From contig NZ_CANMVP010000001.1 in the NCBI RefSeq assembly GCF_947501385.1, forward strand, positions 186,001 through 250,000: a stretch of DNA of 64,000 bases. The letters are read 5' to 3'. Shown in pieces: positions 45,132 to 54,938 of the stretch. The notes beneath the pieces are model-generated. The model was not told where the DNA came from. It did not search any database and saw only the letters and a list, made by a program, of their open reading frames with translations. The stretch comes from an uncultured Polaribacter sp. GTDB taxonomy: Bacteria; Bacteroidota; Bacteroidia; Flavobacteriales; Flavobacteriaceae. Position 1 is the stretch's first letter, and every line of letters begins with the position of its first letter. Both the position numbers and the translations under genes were made by a program.

Positions 45132-46841
45132 TTATTGTTTTTTTAGTTGCTGGGCAGCATAATTTGCAGCCCTAGCCGTTAGTGCCATATATGTTAACGA
45201 TGGATTGGTGCACCCTGATGATGCCATACAAGCACCATCAGTAACATAGACATTCGGGACACTGTGTATTTGATTGTTTTTATTCAATATCGATGTTTTT
45301 GGGTCGCGTCCCATACGGGCGGTTCCCATTTCGTGTATTCCTATGCCAGGCGCATTTAATTTGTTACGTATCTTAATATCTGTGCATCCCGCTTTTTCTA
45401 GCATTTCAACAGCCTGTTCTATAATATCCTCTCGCATAGCCAGTTCGTTTTCTTTCCATTCAGCATCAAATGTAATCGTTGGCAATCCCCATTCATCAAG
45501 CTTATCATAATCAAGTGTCATTTTATTATTATGGTTTGGTAAACATTCTCCAAAACCACCAAAAATCATACGCCAAGATCCTGGTTCTAGTATTTTTTCT
45601 TTTAATTCCTTGCCATATGCCAACTCTGCAATAGGCTCATCATAACCATTTCTGTTTGCTTTACCTTGGTAACCATACCCTCTTAGAAACTTCTTCGTTT
45701 CAGTTTTCTTATCTCCTAAATTTCTAAATCTGGGAATATAAATACCACCAGGACCTATTCCTTTATAGTATTTATCGTCAAACCCTGAAATTTTTCCAGA
45801 AGCACCTGCACCCAAATGATGATCCATAATATTATGCCCTAACTCGAGAGAATCGTTACCTAATCCATTAGGGAACCTTTTAGATTTAGACTGTAATAAT
45901 ATAGACGCTGTCGCCATAGATGAAGCACAGCAAAAAATAACTTTTGCATTAAAAACATATTTCTCTTTTGTTTCGGCATCAATAACCCTAACACCAATTG
46001 CTTTTTTTAAAGTATCATCATATATAATTTCATAAACAATAGAATTAGGACGCATCGTCATATTACCTGTTCGCTCTGCTGCAGGCAAAGTACTGGAGTT
46101 ACTACTGAAGTACCCCCCGAAAGGACATCCTCGAATACATCTGTTTCTAAATTGACACCTGCTTCTGCCTTCATGTTCTTTATCACCAGTAATATGAGCC
46201 AATCTACTGTGTGTCAATATCCGATCGTCATAATTTTTAGCAATACTGTCCTGAAGGTGGCTTTCAACACAATTGAATTCCATAGGTGGCGAAAATACCC
46301 CGTCAGGAAATTGAGGAAGACCTAGATTTTTACCAGAAACGCCAATATAAGATTCTACATAACTATACCAGGGAGCAATATCTTTATAACGGATAGGCCA
46401 ATCTACACCGTGACCATCTTTTTTGTTAGCTTCAAAATCAAGATCACTTAACCTATAGCTATGTCTGCCCCACATAATGGAACGACCACCAACGTGATAA
46501 CCACGTATCCAGTCGAAGCGTTTGGTTTCGTTATATGGGTGTTTTAAATCATTAACAAACCAATGTTTACTTTCGCGTCTTGTAGTGTAACCAGTCCGTT
46601 TTTGTTTATATTGTTTTTTTTTATCTTCTAATGTATTTTCACCTCGTAATTCAGTCTCCCATGGATCTACATACATAGTTGGATAATCTTTTATATGCTT
46701 AACCATTCTACCCCGCTCCAACACTAAGGTTTTAAGTCCCTTTTCACACAATTCCTTGGCGGCCCATCCTCCTGAAATACCAGTACCAATTACAATGGCA
46801 TCATACACTTTAGAATTCTCTTGTTTTTTTTCCTTATTCAC
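45132..46841 (-). CDS. GMC-family FAD-dependent sugar dehydrogenase
   Basis: Flavoprotein oxidoreductase, 569 aa, of the glucose-methanol-choline family. FAD-binding loop GTGISGG at 19-25, ERGR near 42, and GGRSIMWGRHSYR near 117. A Cys-rich segment RCQFRNRCIRGCPFGG sits in the middle. The catalytic pair is His503 in GIHEMGTARMG and Asn546 in GCTNPSLTYMA. No signal peptide, which agrees with export on the Tat signal of its subunit-3 partner just downstream. Related pairs oxidise sugars or sugar alcohols at one hydroxyl, some making 3-keto-glycosides. Here it may oxidise a liberated monosaccharide or glycoside of the locus. The substrate is unknown. Confidence 0.88.
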   Translation of the reverse strand: MNKEKKQENSKVYDAIVIGTGISGGWAAKELCEKGLKTLVLERGRMVKHIKDYPTMYVDPWETELRGENTLEDKKKQYKQKRTGYTTRRESKHWFVNDLKHPYNETKRFDWIRGYHVGGRSIMWGRHSYRLSDLDFEANKKDGHGVDWPIRYKDIAPWYSYVESYIGVSGKNLGLPQFPDGVFSPPMEFNCVESHLQDSIAKNYDDRILTHSRLAHITGDKEHEGRSRCQFRNRCIRGCPFGGYFSSNSSTLPAAERTGNMTMRPNSIVYEIIYDDTLKKAIGVRVIDAETKEKYVFNAKVIFCCASSMATASILLQSKSKRFPNGLGNDSLELGHNIMDHHLGAGASGKISGFDDKYYKGIGPGGIYIPRFRNLGDKKTETKKFLRGYGYQGKANRNGYDEPIAELAYGKELKEKILEPGSWRMIFGGFGECLPNHNNKMTLDYDKLDEWGLPTITFDAEWKENELAMREDIIEQAVEMLEKAGCTDIKIRNKLNAPGIGIHEMGTARMGRDPKTSILNKNNQIHSVPNVYVTDGACMASSGCTNPSLTYMALTARAANYAAQQLKKQ

Positions 46842-47267
46842 TATCCTTAATGTTTTAGTCTTTAATATGGAACTAAAATCAAAAAAAACACAATATAACT
46901 CTACAACAAAACCCCAGATTAATACAACTAACCTTCAACTTATAAGTCTGTACACTTGTAATTGATTATATATCATTAAAAAAGAAGGCCTTACACAACT
47001 TTAGCTATGTGCTATTAAAAAACAATTGTATTGAATTCATTAGAAACAAATCACTTCAATGGTAGTTAAAAATTAGAAAGAATAGCTTTGCTAATAGCTT
47101 TTTGTTGAAATTTACAAAGTTATGTGAATCTCTACTTAACATCAACTGCTTCATATGATTTCTGTGACACTTTTTTTGACTCTTAAAAAGTGCCATAAAA
47201 TGCCTAATAATTTTGAAAATTTTTTGGGTCTGCGCAAAAATAATAGAGGTGAAATCTCAATGAAATT
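46842..47267. other. Non-coding stretch next to a decayed gene
   Basis: AT-rich DNA between the GMC start and the recognisable part of the AlbA_2 pseudogene. It may include the decayed C-terminal part of that gene, but I cannot recognise it. No RNA gene or clear promoter was identified. Confidence 0.35.
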
Positions 47268-47627
47268 TCAGGTTTTATAATCTTCTAAGAGATTTTGCAA
47301 AAAATCTAATATTACTTTTTGTATACCCGAAGAAACTTACAATTGCTATAATTTCTATTTATCAATAGTTGTTGTAGAAATATTGCAATATAATATGGGT
47401 GTAATTTCATTTATAGAATTTTGTAATGCAGAACATTTTGCATTATTAAAAGCAACTCCTTAAATATTATTAGCATCATCTACACCCAAAATAAGAGTAC
47501 CACCAGATGCATTTGAAAAAGCACAAATTTCTTCTATAACTTCTTTTGTTTCATTTGGGATTCTTACTTTAAATTAAAGGTTAAAGCCTTCCCTATGATT
47601 TAGAAGTAATTTTATTTGGTTGATATT
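47268..47627 (-). pseudogene. Remnant of an AlbA_2 (Schlafen AlbA-like) domain gene
   Basis: One continuous reading frame on the minus strand reads like an AlbA_2 domain but is broken by several stop codons. NINQIKLLLNHREGFNL, stop, FKVRIPNETKEVIEEICAF, SNASGGTLILGVDDANNI, stop, GVAFNNAKCSALQNSINEI, TPILYCNISTTTIDK, stop. The first stop replaces the Glu expected in the family's EFK motif. More stops follow. The frame itself is intact, so decay was by point mutation. AlbA_2 proteins are putative nucleic-acid-binding regulators often near mobile or defence genes. The remnant lies between the mannan-type and sialic-acid loci and has no ATG or intact length. Confidence 0.8.
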
Positions 47628-47934
47628 TAACGTAAATTATTTGGTAGTTGCTATTCACAAATCTATTAAAATTATTTAGTTTTAGACTTACACTGTAATT
47701 TTATCAGTGGTAAGTCGGGTGCGTCTTTACTTTCTTTTGTCTAAATTTTCCTTATCAAAAGCTACTAAGCTAAATAGTTCTCGCATACATAGATGCAAAC
47801 GAATACCAGCTTTTTCTTCTAATCGGATGATATGCTTTTTAAAGTGTCTTATCTGCTCTTTTGTGCCTTAATACTTTTGCTTTCTACTTGTTCTTTTCTA
47901 AGAGTTTTTTAATAATCCATACATTTAAAATATG
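47628..47934. other. Possible second decayed coding stretch
   Basis: Minus-strand translation at about 47,725-47,855 gives an open, charged stretch (KEQIRHFKKHIIRLEEKAG, then IRLHLCMRELFSLVAFDKEN) without a start codon. I do not recognise the family. With the neighbouring AlbA_2 remnant it suggests an old insertion that has been eroding here. Confidence 0.3.
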
Positions 47935-48660
47935 CTAATCTTCAATTGTACTTTGATTTCTGAGAAAAATTCCTAAAACAGCATAAGGATTAAAATGATC
48001 ATGCATTTTTTGCCTAAATTCTTCTATAGTTCCATTTTCTAGGCATTGGACTAATTCTAAATGATTTACTTTTTTTACAGGAATATTTTTTAAATTCGTA
48101 TTCGCCTCAAGATTAAGAACATAATCGAACACAACTTTTAGGTATTTTTGAAAACCACAAAGCGTTCGGTTCTTAGTGATTTTGTAAAGGTAAGAATGAA
48201 AATCAATTTCATAATCTATTTTAGTTTGTTCTTTATTTTCATTAGATTCATAAGAAACAATCATTTTATAAAGAAAATCTATTTCTTCTTTGGTAACATT
48301 TCGGAATAAAGCATCTGCCATGCCAATTTCTAGCATTATCCTTAATTCAAAAAGTTCGTGCAAAGTATCCTTACTCATTACTGTGGGATCTAAAACACGT
48401 TCAAGAGCAGGAAAAATATCAAAATTTAATAATTGAATCCCTTTTTTCTTATTTGAAGAAATTAAACCTAGCATCCGAAACCTACTTAATGCTTCTCGAA
48501 CAACATTTCTACTAACATTCATACTAGTGGCTAGTTCATTTTCTGTTGGCAAAGTATCTCCTGGTTTAAACCCTTTCTCTCTAATAAAAGAACGCAAATT
48601 ATTTTCTACTTGATCTACCATACTTTCTTTAAGAACGGGTTTGATTTTGACTTTATCCAT
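47935..48660 (-). CDS. FadR-type GntR transcriptional regulator of the sialic acid operon
   Basis: DNA-binding repressor, 241 aa. N-terminal winged HTH (about 10-80) with GDTLPTENELATSMNVSR and VVREALSRFRMLGLI. The C-terminal FCD domain (about 95-230) has candidate metal or ligand residues Asp153 and His155 (YEIDFHSYL), His200 and His222 (MHDHFN). It is divergent from the SusC-led sialic acid operon with 159 bases between them, and that spacer carries a palindrome of the FadR-subfamily type. The expected effector is sialic acid or a breakdown product such as N-acetylmannosamine. The role is inferred from position, as with NanR regulators. Confidence 0.88.
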   Translation of the reverse strand: MDKVKIKPVLKESMVDQVENNLRSFIREKGFKPGDTLPTENELATSMNVSRNVVREALSRFRMLGLISSNKKKGIQLLNFDIFPALERVLDPTVMSKDTLHELFELRIMLEIGMADALFRNVTKEEIDFLYKMIVSYESNENKEQTKIDYEIDFHSYLYKITKNRTLCGFQKYLKVVFDYVLNLEANTNLKNIPVKKVNHLELVQCLENGTIEEFRQKMHDHFNPYAVLGIFLRNQSTIED

Positions 48661-48711
48661 ATTGAACAGTTATTTAGGCCTAATTAATTTTAATTATATA
48701 ATAAAAAAAAA

Positions 48712-48719
48712 CAAAGTTA
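48712..48719 (-). promoter_or_regulatory. TAnnTTTG box for the FadR-type gene
   Basis: The minus strand reads TAACTTTG, a perfect match to the Bacteroidota -7 box, about 50 bases ahead of the regulator start. It lies within an inverted repeat ACAAAG (48711-48716) / CTTTGT (48728-48733), which could add autoregulation. Confidence 0.5.
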
Positions 48720-48766
48720 ACTATTTTCTTTGTTAAATTAAAATATATTAATACATTAGCATAATA

Positions 48767-48783
48767 ATATTGTAGGACAATAT
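48767..48783. promoter_or_regulatory. Candidate operator for the FadR-type regulator
   Basis: Perfect 7-bp arms around a 3-bp spacer: ATATTGT AGG ACAATAT. The core TTGTAGGACAA matches the FadR-subfamily consensus TNGTNNNACNA. It lies 36 bases ahead of the SusC start and just upstream of TAAGTTTA (48795-48802), a near match to a -7 box. A protein bound here would block the plus-strand promoter. Confidence 0.65.
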
Positions 48784-48819
48784 AATTTTATAATTAAGTT
48801 TAACTAAATTCTTATAATA

Positions 48820-51800
48820 ATGAGATATAAGCTACTCATATTAATACTACTAGTATGCCAAATCGATGGATATGGGCAAACTAAAAAAAATGTTACCGGA
48901 ACTGTATATGATGATAAGGGCACTCCGCTTCCTGGAGTAAGTATTATTGTTAAAGGAAATTCGATAGGAACTACCACAGACTTTGATGGAAAATATTCTA
49001 TAAATGTTGAAAATTCAGACACGCTATTGTTTTCATATTTGGGATATATTACTTCTGAGATTTCTGTAAATGAAAAAAAAATAATAAATGTTACAATGCA
49101 GATCGACTCGCAACAATTAGATGAGATTGTAGTTGTAGGTTATGGCACGCAATCAAGAAATCTGGTAAGTAGTTCCATTTCTAAAGTTAAAACAGAACAA
49201 ATAAAAGAAAATCCCTCAATAAATGCGATTCAATCCTTGCAAGGTAGGGTTGCTGGTTTAACAATACTACCAACATCTGGACAACCTGGAGAGGCTGCTA
49301 CCGTTTTCTTGCGTGGTGGAACGCAACCTGATTCTAATAGCGGCAACAATTCGCCATTATATATTGTTGACGGGGTATTTAGAAATAGTTTGGACGGCTT
49401 AAATTCGTTGGATATAGAATCTATACAAGTTTTAAAAGACGCAGCATCAACCACTATTTACGGTGCTAGAGCAGCGAACGGTGTTATTTTAGTGACTACT
49501 AAGTCAGGAAAACGAAATAGCAAAGGGCAGTTTACTGTAAACTATAAATCAGGTGTAGCAAAACAAATTGAACAATATCCATTTACAAGCGCAGCGGATT
49601 ATATTAAGGTCTCAAGAATAGCTGGGGAAAAAGGTATCAATCTGGGAAGTCCTGGAGCAAGACTCGACAATACAGCTTTTGGATATTCAACACAAAGAAT
49701 AACAAAACGAGGTCAATATGGTTTCACAAGAAACACGTTAACTTTCTTAGATGATTTAATTGGTGTTGAAGGTCAAGCATACGTTTCAGACCTATTAGAA
49801 AACCAAGGTTTTCAAACACTTGTGGATCCAGTTACTAATAAAACATTAATTTTTAAAGATAATAATTATAATGACGTCCTCTTTAACTCTGCGCAGTTAA
49901 ATGATTTAAGTATAGGCGCCAATGGTGGTAGCGAAACTGGGAGTTACAACATTAGTTTAGGCTATATCGATCAGGAAGGAACAATTTTAGGTACAGGCTT
50001 TAATAGGTTCACTGGTTTATTTAATGGTAGTTTTGATGTTAGAAAGAACTTAACGCTAAATGGAGGAGTTAACTTTAGCTATCAGGAAGATGAATCTGCG
50101 ATAAGCGACAGAAATACAATTAACAGATCCTCAAGACTGCCTCATACGCTTCGATTGCTAAATGATGATGGCACACCAGCCTTAGGTGAAAGTACAAGCT
50201 CGCCAAGAAATAGATTACACGAATTATATTACAGGGATTTTGATAGAAAAAGGTATTTGACAACCCTTAATTTAGGAGCTACCTGGAGAATTTTTGAAGG
50301 CTTTTCATTCGAACCTTCTGTGTCGTTTTTTCGAGACGATCGTACATTAAACTTTTTTGAAAGAGCATCTCCCGAAATTCCGACCAGAAGCGCACAAAGA
50401 GACGAGTTTGGGTTCAATCAATTATTACTGAATGGAGTCTTTAAGTATAACAAAAGTTTTGGAGACAACAATTTTGATTTTTTATTTGGTATCAACTACA
50501 CAAAAGAAAGAACAGAATTTATCTCAGGAGAAGGATCGAATGCACCAACGGATATTATCATTACCCTAAACGCCTCAGCTACTGAATTCGAAAGAGTAAC
50601 GAGTAATATTTTTGAAAATAAGCTTTTTAGTAATTTCGGAAGAATTCGTTATGATTATCAAGGTAAATATCTTTTAGAAGCCAGTTACAGAAATGATGGA
50701 GCCTCCCAATTTGCACCAAACAATAAATTCGCCTTTTTTCCTGCTTTCTCTGCTGGCTGGAATATTCATAAAGAAGATTTTTGGGAATTCGAAACTGTTA
50801 ACAAGTTAAAATTAAGAGGAAGTTGGGGACAAGCAGGGTCATTGGCTGGCTTACAAATACAAGATACCCAAGGTGAATTTGGTACAAGATCCTATAATTT
50901 TCAGGGTGGTGCTTTATTATCAAGACTTTCCAATACAGGATTAAAGTGGGAAACTACAAGCACATTAGATGTTGGTTTAGATATGGCTTTTTTTAATAAC
51001 AGAGTAAATGTACTTATTGACTTTTACAGGAAGCTAACGGAAGACCGTTTGGTAAGCCGACTAATTCCACAGCAGACTGGGTTCAACTCTATTAGAGATA
51101 ATTTTGGCAGTCTAAGCAATACGGGATTCGAAATTGAATTAGGGGCCGATATCGTAAAAACACAAAATTTCAAATGGCATACCGATTTTAATTTTGCATA
51201 TAACCAAACTTTAGTTGAAGAGCTCCCAGAAAATGGAAGAGACAAGAATAGGATTCTTGGAGGAGTAGTTTATAATCCCGAGGGTGGCGAAATAGAAGTT
51301 GGAGGATTGGCAGAAGGTGAAAGACCCTATGGAATTTGGGCATTTGATTTAATAGGTGTTTATGCTACTGATGCAGATGCTGCCAATGCCCCTGTTGACA
51401 CTTTTGTTTCTGGGTCCAAAGTTGGAGTACCGAAAAATGGAGGTGATGCTATTTGGAGAGATGTCAATAATGATAACATCATTGACGAAAAAGATTTAGT
51501 TTTTGTAGGGTACGAAACCCCAGATATTACTGGCGGGTTCGTTAATAACTTTAATTATAAAGGTTTGAATTTACGAATAGCTATGGACTATGCACTGGGG
51601 CATGTTATTTCAAATGGATGGAGAGCCAGGGCAAATGCAAACGCACGTAACAATGTGATGACCTTGACCGATGTGCTACGGGATGATTTCTGGCAGAACC
51701 AAGGAGACATAGCCAAATATCCAAGGTATGACAACGCCTCCGATTTTGATAATGGCTATAGAAATCATATTAGAGGTCTGTTAGGGACTTCCAATTCCAA

Positions 51801-52080
51801 TATCGGAAATAGAGTCGGTGGCGGCACCGACAGCACGCTGTACATGGAAGACGGGGATTTCCTTGCCTTTAGAGAGGTGAGTTTGAGTTACGATTTCAAC
51901 GTAAAAGACAGTAGATTGGACACATTAGGATTGTCAGGTTTAAATTTGAGTTTAAGTGCTTATAATCTAGGTTATTTAACTAAATATGATGGTTTGACTC
52001 CAGAGGTTTATGATATTGTTGATGAAGGGATTTATCCTAGACCATTTCAGATTATTGTAGGCTTAAATGTGACTTTTTAA
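48820..52080 (+). CDS. SusC-like TonB-dependent transporter (sialic acid operon)
   Basis: Outer-membrane transporter, 1086 aa, first gene of the sialic acid operon. Signal peptide about 1-20. The carboxypeptidase-D-like domain (about 24-105) has VTGTVYDDKGTPLPGVSIIV and TTDFDGKYSI. TonB-box region EIVVVGYGTQSRN. The plug has LQGRVAGLTILPTSGQPGE, SPLYIVDGVFRN and GARAANGVILVTTKSG. The barrel ends FQIIVGLNVTF. The gene is 16 bases ahead of its SusD. By position it corresponds to NanO-type transporters of Bacteroidota, which import free sialic acid or sialo-oligosaccharide. A GC-richer patch near 51,600-51,900 interrupts an otherwise AT-rich gene. Confidence 0.94.
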   Translation: MRYKLLILILLVCQIDGYGQTKKNVTGTVYDDKGTPLPGVSIIVKGNSIGTTTDFDGKYSINVENSDTLLFSYLGYITSEISVNEKKIINVTMQIDSQQLDEIVVVGYGTQSRNLVSSSISKVKTEQIKENPSINAIQSLQGRVAGLTILPTSGQPGEAATVFLRGGTQPDSNSGNNSPLYIVDGVFRNSLDGLNSLDIESIQVLKDAASTTIYGARAANGVILVTTKSGKRNSKGQFTVNYKSGVAKQIEQYPFTSAADYIKVSRIAGEKGINLGSPGARLDNTAFGYSTQRITKRGQYGFTRNTLTFLDDLIGVEGQAYVSDLLENQGFQTLVDPVTNKTLIFKDNNYNDVLFNSAQLNDLSIGANGGSETGSYNISLGYIDQEGTILGTGFNRFTGLFNGSFDVRKNLTLNGGVNFSYQEDESAISDRNTINRSSRLPHTLRLLNDDGTPALGESTSSPRNRLHELYYRDFDRKRYLTTLNLGATWRIFEGFSFEPSVSFFRDDRTLNFFERASPEIPTRSAQRDEFGFNQLLLNGVFKYNKSFGDNNFDFLFGINYTKERTEFISGEGSNAPTDIIITLNASATEFERVTSNIFENKLFSNFGRIRYDYQGKYLLEASYRNDGASQFAPNNKFAFFPAFSAGWNIHKEDFWEFETVNKLKLRGSWGQAGSLAGLQIQDTQGEFGTRSYNFQGGALLSRLSNTGLKWETTSTLDVGLDMAFFNNRVNVLIDFYRKLTEDRLVSRLIPQQTGFNSIRDNFGSLSNTGFEIELGADIVKTQNFKWHTDFNFAYNQTLVEELPENGRDKNRILGGVVYNPEGGEIEVGGLAEGERPYGIWAFDLIGVYATDADAANAPVDTFVSGSKVGVPKNGGDAIWRDVNNDNIIDEKDLVFVGYETPDITGGFVNNFNYKGLNLRIAMDYALGHVISNGWRARANANARNNVMTLTDVLRDDFWQNQGDIAKYPRYDNASDFDNGYRNHIRGLLGTSNSNIGNRVGGGTDSTLYMEDGDFLAFREVSLSYDFNVKDSRLDTLGLSGLNLSLSAYNLGYLTKYDGLTPEVYDIVDEGIYPRPFQIIVGLNVTF

Positions 52081-52096
52081 TTTAAAAAAAAACAAA

Positions 52097-53554
52097 ATGA
52101 AAACTATTCGTATAAAATTAATTTTAGGCTTTTTATGTATTCTAAGCGCCCAATCATGTATTGAAGATTTTATAGAGGTAGAAATACCATCAAGAATAAC
52201 ACAAGGTAATTTTCCTGTGGCTGAAGAAGATTTTAAGGCCATCTTAACAGGTCTTTACGATGCCAATAGAGATCAATATAACACAACGCTTTTTGGAGAA
52301 GACCGAAGTGATTCCTTTGATGTGGGTATTATTGGAACAGTATCAGATTCTTGGGCACAGAACCTTAACGGAGGTAATGGGCTGAACTGGAGGGTATACT
52401 ACAACCTGATAAACAATATCAATTTAATCATTAGCGGGTCGGAAAATGCCGAATTCAATAGTTCAGCTTCTAAAGGACAAATACTTGGAGAGGCCTATTT
52501 TCTTAGAGCATTTATGTACTTTCAAATGATTAGAGTTTGGGGTGATGTGCCGTTGATTTTAGAGCCCGTTGACCAAAACACTCCTGTAGTCGGCAGATCG
52601 CCCGTTTCAGAAGTCATGGCTCAAATCTTTGAAGATTTGGACAATTCAATAGAAAGTTTTCCTAGCGATGGGTTCAATAATACAAAATACGCTGCTAGTA
52701 GACCAGCGACCTATGCGCTTTTAGCAGATTCTAAGATGTGGAACGGAAAAGTATTGGGCGGCGGTGCATCAGATTTTCAAGATGCGATTGCAGCTATCGA
52801 TAAAATTTCTGGTGTAAGTCTCTTGAGTGATTTTGAGGATGTTTTCAATACAAAACTCAACAGCGAAGTTATATTCTCAATCTTCTTTGATTTCAATGAG
52901 CAACATGGAATGTATGCGAGCAGAGTGTCTCCTTCTGGCGTTACAATAGACAGGGTTTTAAATCCTGACGTGCCTTCCTCAACTAGTTTTAATGCTCGTG
53001 CAAATTACAGACCAAGTGATAATATTATTAATCTATATACAAATTCTTCTGACCAAAGACTGGATAAGAGCATTATCCCGATCTTGGTGGCAGACGGCCC
53101 TGATCCTGGATCTGAGCCTGACATAGAATCTTATGCTCAAAATAAATTCAAAGGAACCAATGCAAACAATGATACTTTTTATGATAATGACATTATTGTA
53201 TATCGTTGGGCAGATATGTTATTATTAAGAGCAGAGGCAAAGGCTGCATTAAATCAAATACCTGAGGCAGTTGCCGATTTAAATTTAGTGAGACAGAGAG
53301 CAGGTACGGGTCTTTACAATGGTCCTTTGGACAAGAATACAATTGAACGAGAAATCTTGGATGAGAGAGGCCGTGAGTTGTTTTTAGAGCTCAAACGGTA
53401 TTGGGACTTGGTACGTTTTGATGCTGGTGGAACCATCAATATCTACAACCAAGTTCCCAATCTCCAGGGCTCAAACATTCCGTTACTATGGCCTGTAAAT
53501 GACAACTTGATTGCAGAGAACGATCTTATAGAACAAACGCCTGGTTATGACTAG
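52097..53554 (+). CDS. SusD-like lipoprotein (sialic acid operon)
   Basis: SusD/RagB-family surface lipoprotein, 485 aa, partner of the SusC just upstream. Signal ends at AQSC with Cys21, followed by IEDFIEVE. SusD marks: ILGEAYFLRAFMYFQMIRVWG and DVPLILEPVD in the N-terminal half, ADMLLLRAEAKAALNQ and RGRELFLELKRYWDLVRFD in the C-terminal half, ending LIEQTPGYD. It would close over the transporter and bind sialic acid, as NanU does in related loci. The sugar specificity is inferred from the sialidase and lyase genes downstream. Confidence 0.93.
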   Translation: MKTIRIKLILGFLCILSAQSCIEDFIEVEIPSRITQGNFPVAEEDFKAILTGLYDANRDQYNTTLFGEDRSDSFDVGIIGTVSDSWAQNLNGGNGLNWRVYYNLINNINLIISGSENAEFNSSASKGQILGEAYFLRAFMYFQMIRVWGDVPLILEPVDQNTPVVGRSPVSEVMAQIFEDLDNSIESFPSDGFNNTKYAASRPATYALLADSKMWNGKVLGGGASDFQDAIAAIDKISGVSLLSDFEDVFNTKLNSEVIFSIFFDFNEQHGMYASRVSPSGVTIDRVLNPDVPSSTSFNARANYRPSDNIINLYTNSSDQRLDKSIIPILVADGPDPGSEPDIESYAQNKFKGTNANNDTFYDNDIIVYRWADMLLLRAEAKAALNQIPEAVADLNLVRQRAGTGLYNGPLDKNTIEREILDERGRELFLELKRYWDLVRFDAGGTINIYNQVPNLQGSNIPLLWPVNDNLIAENDLIEQTPGYD

Positions 53555-53663
53555 AATTTATATAAATATCAGATGCTTTCAACTCACTGAAAACGACACA
53601 AGTAATCAAGAAAAATTTCTTAATTCTTGTTTAAATTAAAATAATTTCTTTAACCTTTTTTAT

Positions 53664-54893
53664 ATGATACTTATTTATATCAACACGTTAATAAACAATA
53701 GGATTCAAAATTATTCTATTTGGATGCTGCTACTTTTAACATCCCTTACTGTTAGCTGTTCTGACGATCCGGGAGGTAGCCCTGTGGTTGACCCGCCAGA
53801 AGATCCTGACGCTTTAGAATATCCAGGAAGCAATGGCTTGAACTATCTTTTTAGCAGGAATCAAGAAGGCTACGCATACTATAGAATACCAGCACTCTTG
53901 AGAGTGGATGAAAAAACGCTTCTAGCATTTGCCGAGGGAAGAAAAGAAGGCGGAGGAGACTCTGGCAATATAGATTTGGTTGTAAGAAGATCAGAGGATA
54001 ATGGATTCACCTGGAGTAAGAATATCATCATTTGGGACGATGGAGGAAACACTTGTGGTAACCCCTCACCAATTTATGACAAAGTCACGGGTGAGATTAT
54101 CCTGTTATCTACATGGAACGCAGGAGAAGATACTATAAGCACAATCATCAGAGGAACAGGTGTTGACACGAGAAGACCCTATGTTATAAAATCTACAGAT
54201 AAAGGTGTAACCTGGAGCAACCCTGTAGAAATCACAGCTTCTGTAAAACGAGCAAATTGGAGATGGTATGCCACTGGTCCCGGATCTGGGATACAGATAC
54301 GTAAAGGCCCTTATAAAGACAGGCTTATTGTAGGCTGTAATTTTATAAACAGCGACCGGGTTGGATCCTCACATATTATATATTCTGATGATCATGGTGA
54401 AAATTGGGCTATCGGCGGGGTAGATCCCGAGTTTGGCTCCAATGAATGCGAAGCAGCAGAATTATCAAATAATGATATCATGTTAAATAGCAGAAACGGT
54501 TCCCAAACTGAGAAAAGAAGAAGGATTTGCATAAGTAATGATGGAGGATTGACCTTACAGAACAAAGGTCTGGATAATGCACTTATTAGCCCAAGAGTAC
54601 AGGCTAGCCTGCATAGGTACAGTTTTGTCGGAGATGATTATGATAAAAACATCCTGTTGTTCTCCAATCCTGCAGATTTGAATGACCGTAAGGATATGAC
54701 AATCAAATTAAGCGAAGATGATGGGGACACCTGGACAAGATCTTTAAGATTGAACGGTGGGTTTGCCGCATATTCCGATTTGGAGAATTACCAGAATGGA
54801 CATGTCGCAATTCTGTACGAAGCTGGAGATACTCCTGCTGATCGTTATCAAGGTATTTCGTTCGAAACTATATCACTTGATAAAATTGACTAA
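53664..54893 (+). CDS. GH33 sialidase, lipoprotein
   Basis: Exo-sialidase that releases terminal sialic acid from glycoconjugates, 409 aa, six-bladed propeller. The lipobox TVSC with Cys32 is followed by SDDPGG, a surface-export-type signal. The RIP motif is YYRIPALL with Arg74, the catalytic acid is probably Asp99 in GGGDSGNID, and the Glu near NECEAAEL with the Tyr in FAAYSDLE complete the site. Asp-box repeats include SEDNGFTW, STDKGVTW, SDDHGENW and SEDDGDTW. An ATG 20 codons in (53724) would give a shorter signal and may be the real start. It is the third gene of the operon, after SusCD. Confidence 0.93.
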   Translation: MILIYINTLINNRIQNYSIWMLLLLTSLTVSCSDDPGGSPVVDPPEDPDALEYPGSNGLNYLFSRNQEGYAYYRIPALLRVDEKTLLAFAEGRKEGGGDSGNIDLVVRRSEDNGFTWSKNIIIWDDGGNTCGNPSPIYDKVTGEIILLSTWNAGEDTISTIIRGTGVDTRRPYVIKSTDKGVTWSNPVEITASVKRANWRWYATGPGSGIQIRKGPYKDRLIVGCNFINSDRVGSSHIIYSDDHGENWAIGGVDPEFGSNECEAAELSNNDIMLNSRNGSQTEKRRRICISNDGGLTLQNKGLDNALISPRVQASLHRYSFVGDDYDKNILLFSNPADLNDRKDMTIKLSEDDGDTWTRSLRLNGGFAAYSDLENYQNGHVAILYEAGDTPADRYQGISFETISLDKID

Positions 54894-54938
54894 AACAAAA
54901 AAACACTTATTTATTATAAATTTCAAATACTAAAACCA

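Noticed and set aside
47725..47855. Tyrosine-recombinase remnant suggested by IRLHLCMRE
   Set aside because: The resemblance to the integrase box is too short, and the flanking residues do not fit.
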